Shown here: piece by piece, positions 61,001 to 64,000 of the stretch | Position numbering within the stretch: position 1 is the stretch's first letter | Layout: each line of letters begins with the position of its first letter | Assembly (NCBI RefSeq): GCF_001428805.1 | Contig: NZ_LMIS01000001.1 | Location: forward strand, 3,327,908 to 3,391,907 | Length of the DNA stretch: 64,000 bases | DNA from: Aeromicrobium sp. Root236 | Lineage (GTDB): Bacteria > Actinomycetota > Actinomycetes > Propionibacteriales > Nocardioidaceae | Direction: 5' to 3' | Notes under the pieces: model-generated | Seen by the model: only the letters and a program-made list of their open reading frames with translations | Told to the model about the DNA's origin: nothing | The model's database searches: none | Program-made: the position numbers and the translations under genes

Positions 61001-63911
61001 CTCGTTCAACCACTACGCGTACGGTGCCGTCGGCGCCTGGATGTACCAGAACATCGGTGGCATCTCGGCGGTCACGGCCGGCTACAAGAAGTCGCGGATC
61101 GCCCCCGTCGTCGGCGGTGACCTGACGAGCGGCCACGGCACGTACGACTCGGTCTACGGCACGATCTCGTCGGACTGGAAGACCGAGGGCGACGACCTGA
61201 CGCTCGACGTCAAGGTCCCGGTCAACACGACCTCGACCGTCAGCATCCCGGCCGCCAACCTGACCTCGATCACCGAAGGCAGCACCTCACTCGCGGACGC
61301 TGCCGGCGTCAGTGACATCACGTACGCCGACGGCGTCGCGACGTTCACGGTGGGCTCCGGGTCGTACTCGTTCCGGTCCGACGCGAAGCGCGGTCTGTTC
61401 GGCAGCATCCTCGACGAGATCAAGAAGACCGACGACCACGCAGGCGACCTCGCCACGGCGGGAGACCTCTCGGCCGAGGCGCGGACGCACGTCGGCGACT
61501 CACTCGGCGCCGCCAAGAACGACGTCGAGGACGCGCTGGCCGCGGACATCGCCGGCGACAAGGGTGCCGTGTCGCAGCACCTCAGCGACGCCCTCGGCGC
61601 GATCCGTGAGCTCAAGACCTGGGTCGCCGGATCGGCGATCGACGGCCCGGTCAAGGGCGACCTGACGACGCGGCTGGAGAAGCTCGAGACGATGTTCGGC
61701 TCGGCCGTCGCCAGCAACCTCGGTGTCTCGGTGGTCATCCCGCCGGTCGCCGACGCGGCACAGCCCGGCACGACCGTTGCCGGCACCGTCGAGGTCGCCA
61801 ACGAGGGTGACGTCGCCCTCAGCGACATCGAGGCCAAGGTCACGGTCAAGGACTGGAAGGTCGACCCGATCACCATCAGGACGGACGCGATCGGTGCCGG
61901 CGACCACGTCCAGCTCCCGTTCACGGTGGAGGTGCCCAAGCACCAGAAGCCGGGGACGTACGACGCAGCGGTCGCGCTGACGTTCACCAACACGTACGGC
62001 ACGTTCACGCTCAAGGACGCGACACCGTGGGTGTCGGTCGACTCCGGCGTCCAGATCACCGGTGTGACCTCGCAGAGCCCGGTCGCGGACTCCGAGGAGC
62101 GCGCCACGCTCACGGCGACGGTCAAGAACACGGGCGACGCCGCCGTCTCCGGACAGGTCGCGGCGAAGCTGCCCGACGGCTGGACGACGGCGCCGGCATC
62201 CGACCGCGTGACGATCGAGCCGGGTGCCACGAAGGAGGTCGTGCTGCCGCTGTTCGTCGGGCTCGACGCGGTTGGCGGCGACCAGCCGGTGACGGTCGAC
62301 TTCGTGGACCAGGGGGTGACCCTGGCGTCCAAGGACGACAAGGTCACCGTCAGCCTGCCGACTCCGCCGACGCAGGAGGCGACGGATCACGTCGACTTCG
62401 GCAAGGCGGCGTCCGAGACGGCGCACAACCTCATGGCCGCGCCCAACAGCGGCACGAACGTGGAGGCCGGCCTCGACCGCCGCTACGCGAACGCCAGCTT
62501 CCCCGGATCGTGGTACTCCGCCGAGTACGCGGTGACCCCGGGCCAGCCGTTCCTGCTGCGCAACCTCGAGACGTTCGACGGGGCGAAGAGCAAGAAGTAC
62601 AACATCTGGGTCGACGACGTCCTCGCCAAGACGTACACGCTGAAGCAGACCGTCGGCGGGCAGTCGACCAAGACGTACCAGGTCGTCATCGACGACCCGG
62701 CTGCGATCGCCGCCACGAGCGACGGCAAGGTGCGGATCAAGTACGACTTCCCGCTCGACGCGTCGGGCTACTTCGACCCGTCGATCGCCGACAGCTGGGT
62801 GCTGCCGGTGCCCGCCGACACGGTCGCGCCGCTGGCGTCGGCCTCGGTGAGCAGCGCAGCGGCGCCGGGTGACAACGGCTGGTATCGCGGCGACGCGACG
62901 GTCGCGGTCACCGCGGTCGACAACCGCGGCGGCACCCCGGTCGTCGAGACCGGCGAGAGCGCGGGCTGGGAGCCGTACGTCGCACCGGTGCCGGTCAGCG
63001 GTGACGGCAAGCACGTGCTGTCGTACCGGGCGAAGGACGCTGCCGGGAACTCGACCGGCGAGCAGAAGGTGCCGGTCTGGATCGACGGCACGCCGCCGGC
63101 GACGCAGGTCGCGGTGACCCGGGGCTCGGGCGTCGACAACTCCGACAGGGCGACGCTCAAGCTCACGGCGCAGGACGCGCTGAGCGGCGTCGCGGCCACG
63201 ACGTACCGGATCGACGGCGGTGCCTGGAAGGTGCTGGGCGACGAGGAACCGGTCGTCGAGGGCTACGGCCTCCACACGATCGACTACTTCTCGACCGATG
63301 TGGCCGGCAACCCCGAGCCGCTGCGCACCACGACCGTCGACCTGGCGGACGTGGACGTCATCCAGGCGATCGTGCCGCCGCAGGTCACCGGCAGCGCGAC
63401 GTACAACTCGACGCTGACCGCCACGCCCGGCTCCTGGAACACCAAGGGCCTGACGTACGCCTACCAGTGGCTGCGTGATGGCAAGGTCGTGACCGGCCGG
63501 ACCGCGACGACGTACCGGCTCACGTCGACCGACATCGGTCGCCACCTCTCGGTGCGGGTCACGGCGTCCAAGCCCGGCAAGGCGGATGCGACGTCGACCT
63601 CGGCGCAGACCGCCAAGGTGACGAAGGCTCGGACGAAGGTCACGGTCGGCTACTCCGACACGTCGGTCAAGAAGGGTCAGAAGTTCCGGCTGTCGATCGC
63701 GGTCTCGTCGAGCACCGTGACTCCGCGGGGGACCGTGCGGGTCTACGACAACGGCAAGCGGATCGCGAGCGTGACGCTGTCCTCGACGGGCAAGGCGTCG
63801 TACTCGCTGACGATGCGCACCAAGGGCCTCCGCTCGGTCAAGGTCGTCTACGTCGGCACCTCGACGGTCTACGGCTCGACCTCGACGGCAAGGCACATCA
63901 GGGTCCGGTGA
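58098..63911 (+). CDS. Large secreted multidomain alpha-L-rhamnosidase (GH78)
   Basis: 1937 residues. A signal peptide ends near SATAAD (about 44). Next come a fibronectin-like domain (about 55-155), a lectin-like insertion (about 165-330), the rhamnosidase N-terminal sandwich (about 350-510), and the six-hairpin catalytic domain (about 640-1010) with TPARDERLGWTGD at 681-693 (acid Glu686 candidate) and MWERWNSIGPDG at about 948. A helical segment follows (about 1103-1195), then two NEW3/CARDB-like beta domains, a galactose-binding-like module, two 'AxDxxGN' Ig-like repeats (about 1574-1750) and two C-terminal Ig-like domains. It removes rhamnose from plant or microbial glycans. No LPXTG anchor. 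An ATG at 58113 is an alternative start. Confidence 0.92.
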   Translation: MGACVMVQSSSVAPRPAARRALGVIVSLVLVAATLLAGAGSATAADGIAVGSLQTNARTKPLGISGDDPTFSWKSTSSARGVVQSAYEVRVGTSEGADDVWSSGKVDSANQVDVRYGGPDLASQTRYFWQVKVWDGDDQASDWSTPTWFETGILNAGEWTGDWIGKSASGEVDKWTDYTADIDFDIKDLAIGVFLRAKDTSNAYMWQISTADGTDVPKFRPHKRVNNTYTLLDNKPITSISSAALLNGTHRLSVTVDGSTITTKLDGTQIDQRTDTSFAKGFVGFRQDFANNVNETADVKAVKVTAKNGDVLLDTDFSAGNPFNGGTVTPDGLRVGDRKDVLLQTNDSNKPLLRKEFATESGKEIKSARVYASAHGVYELQLNGERVGDQYLAPGWTDYNKRIQYQTYDVTDQLNNGANAFGAELGNGWWAGKVGMWGPGMYGSNVGLIAQLRIDYTDGTHQVIKTDDTWKSHFGPWVAADNIDGETYDANAEQPGWDHPNYDDSAWNPVTIATSDTAKLVPQPDEPVRVTGERPALKRTTSPGVTNGYIYDLGQNMVGVARMRIQGVAGQTVKIRYAEELRQNGEFYVGNLRAAKVTDYYTFKTTGTVVYTPKFTQHGFRYVEISGASTPPEISDVTGVVWGSDLKATGELETSNPMLNQLTSNISWGQRGNFLSIPTDTPARDERLGWTGDINVFAPTASYLRDTRAFLGKWTTDLRDSALGNGNLPGIAPVPPGIDLGSGLGWSDSAVTVPYAVWHAQGDNAIVRDNYAAMKKFLGFVKTGAGADLIDTARGNWNDWLNLDDNTATDVLGTAYFAEDARMLSEMAKSIGEDADAAEYAALSKAVREAFTDELISSDGTVGSGSQTAYAMALGMDLVTDPALREKVGDKFVAKLKTSDYHLTTGFLGTPWLLPALSSIGRSDLAYTMILKKDYPSWGYEIEHGATTMWERWNSIGPDGSFGDEGMNSFNHYAYGAVGAWMYQNIGGISAVTAGYKKSRIAPVVGGDLTSGHGTYDSVYGTISSDWKTEGDDLTLDVKVPVNTTSTVSIPAANLTSITEGSTSLADAAGVSDITYADGVATFTVGSGSYSFRSDAKRGLFGSILDEIKKTDDHAGDLATAGDLSAEARTHVGDSLGAAKNDVEDALAADIAGDKGAVSQHLSDALGAIRELKTWVAGSAIDGPVKGDLTTRLEKLETMFGSAVASNLGVSVVIPPVADAAQPGTTVAGTVEVANEGDVALSDIEAKVTVKDWKVDPITIRTDAIGAGDHVQLPFTVEVPKHQKPGTYDAAVALTFTNTYGTFTLKDATPWVSVDSGVQITGVTSQSPVADSEERATLTATVKNTGDAAVSGQVAAKLPDGWTTAPASDRVTIEPGATKEVVLPLFVGLDAVGGDQPVTVDFVDQGVTLASKDDKVTVSLPTPPTQEATDHVDFGKAASETAHNLMAAPNSGTNVEAGLDRRYANASFPGSWYSAEYAVTPGQPFLLRNLETFDGAKSKKYNIWVDDVLAKTYTLKQTVGGQSTKTYQVVIDDPAAIAATSDGKVRIKYDFPLDASGYFDPSIADSWVLPVPADTVAPLASASVSSAAAPGDNGWYRGDATVAVTAVDNRGGTPVVETGESAGWEPYVAPVPVSGDGKHVLSYRAKDAAGNSTGEQKVPVWIDGTPPATQVAVTRGSGVDNSDRATLKLTAQDALSGVAATTYRIDGGAWKVLGDEEPVVEGYGLHTIDYFSTDVAGNPEPLRTTTVDLADVDVIQAIVPPQVTGSATYNSTLTATPGSWNTKGLTYAYQWLRDGKVVTGRTATTYRLTSTDIGRHLSVRVTASKPGKADATSTSAQTAKVTKARTKVTVGYSDTSVKKGQKFRLSIAVSSSTVTPRGTVRVYDNGKRIASVTLSSTGKASYSLTMRTKGLRSVKVVYVGTSTVYGSTSTARHIRVR

Positions 63912-63926
63912 CCTGACGGGAGAACC

Positions 63927-63989
63927 CGCTGAGTCTGACGTTTCGGCGTACGCGCACGGCGTGTCGCGACAGAAACGTCAGGCTCAGCG
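63927..63989 (+). terminator. Long hairpin after the rhamnosidase gene
   Basis: CGCTGAGTCTGACGTTTC (63927-63944) and GAAACGTCAGGCTCAGCG (63972-63989) match over 17 of 18 bases (the exception is a G-T wobble), with a 27-nt loop. It starts 15 nt after the stop and is a probable terminator. Confidence 0.75.
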
Positions 63990-64000
63990 CGTACCTGAAG

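Noticed and set aside
58464..61136. 890-codon open frame antisense to the rhamnosidase gene
   Set aside because: Arg/Val/Asp-rich composition typical of a shadow frame in high-GC DNA; no recognised domain, and the sense protein is clearly real.

Overview
The window is high-GC DNA from an actinobacterium, most likely Nocardioidaceae (Aeromicrobium- or Nocardioides-like). The genus is inferred from gene content and order only. The backbone has the classic actinobacterial orders pmt/rsmI-metG-tatD-rpfB-ksgA-...-ispE and tRNA-Gln-glmU-prs-rplY-pth-mfd-...-mazG-eno-ftsB-DUF501-ppx. GTG starts and 1-8 nt stop/start overlaps are frequent, and many starts lie 6-7 nt after a TANNNT box, as expected for leaderless transcripts.

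1-7.4 kb: the 3' end of a GT39-type membrane glycosyltransferase with a GtrA protein, an LLM flavin monooxygenase, a PhnB/VOC protein, a D-amino-acid-oxidase-like flavoenzyme, a YjbR protein, an ECF sigma factor coupled to a membrane DUF4349 protein, and a sortase-like exported protein.

7.4-17.8 kb: a Tad (tight adherence) pilus locus with duplicated parts: two TadG-like proteins, two TadZ/CpaE ATPases, two Flp pilins, one TadE, CpaB, and the TadA-TadB-TadC motor and platform. No prepilin peptidase is in the window. One TadZ has an altered P-loop.

17.8-21.3 kb: an alkane hydroxylation operon alkB-rubA1-rubA2-rubB-tetR, with a perfect inverted repeat over its promoter. 21.3-25.8 kb is accessory: an HTTM-type membrane protein with a small partner, lying between the tetR gene and a 114-bp internal fragment of a second tetR; a lipoprotein; and a translationally coupled operon of a PKD-domain surface protein, an ExbB/TolQ-like channel and a DUF2149 protein.

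25.9-37.4 kb: protein O-mannosyltransferase, 16S rRNA methyltransferases RsmI and KsgA, MetG, TatD, RpfB, an RpiR-type regulator, a frameshifted nucleoside deaminase, IspE and an ABC-F ATPase. 37.5-40.6 kb: a DUF4242 protein, then a MarR regulator, an amidase and a methyltransferase that appear to share TCAAG/CTTGA operators.

40.6-57.8 kb: tRNA-Gln, cell-wall precursor and PRPP synthesis (GlmU, Prs), ribosomal protein bL25, peptidyl-tRNA hydrolase, Mfd, a lipoprotein, MazG, a six-unit palindromic tandem repeat, enolase, FtsB-like, DUF501, a C4-dicarboxylate two-component system with its DctA transporter, Ppx and a tiny LuxR-type protein. 57.9-64 kb: a 1937-residue secreted GH78 alpha-L-rhamnosidase behind two LacI-type operator-like palindromes, closed by a long hairpin.

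The least explained items are the 72-bp palindromic repeats (49907-50343), the PKD/ExbB/DUF2149 operon, the HTTM cassette beside the tetR fragment, and several long inverted repeats between genes.
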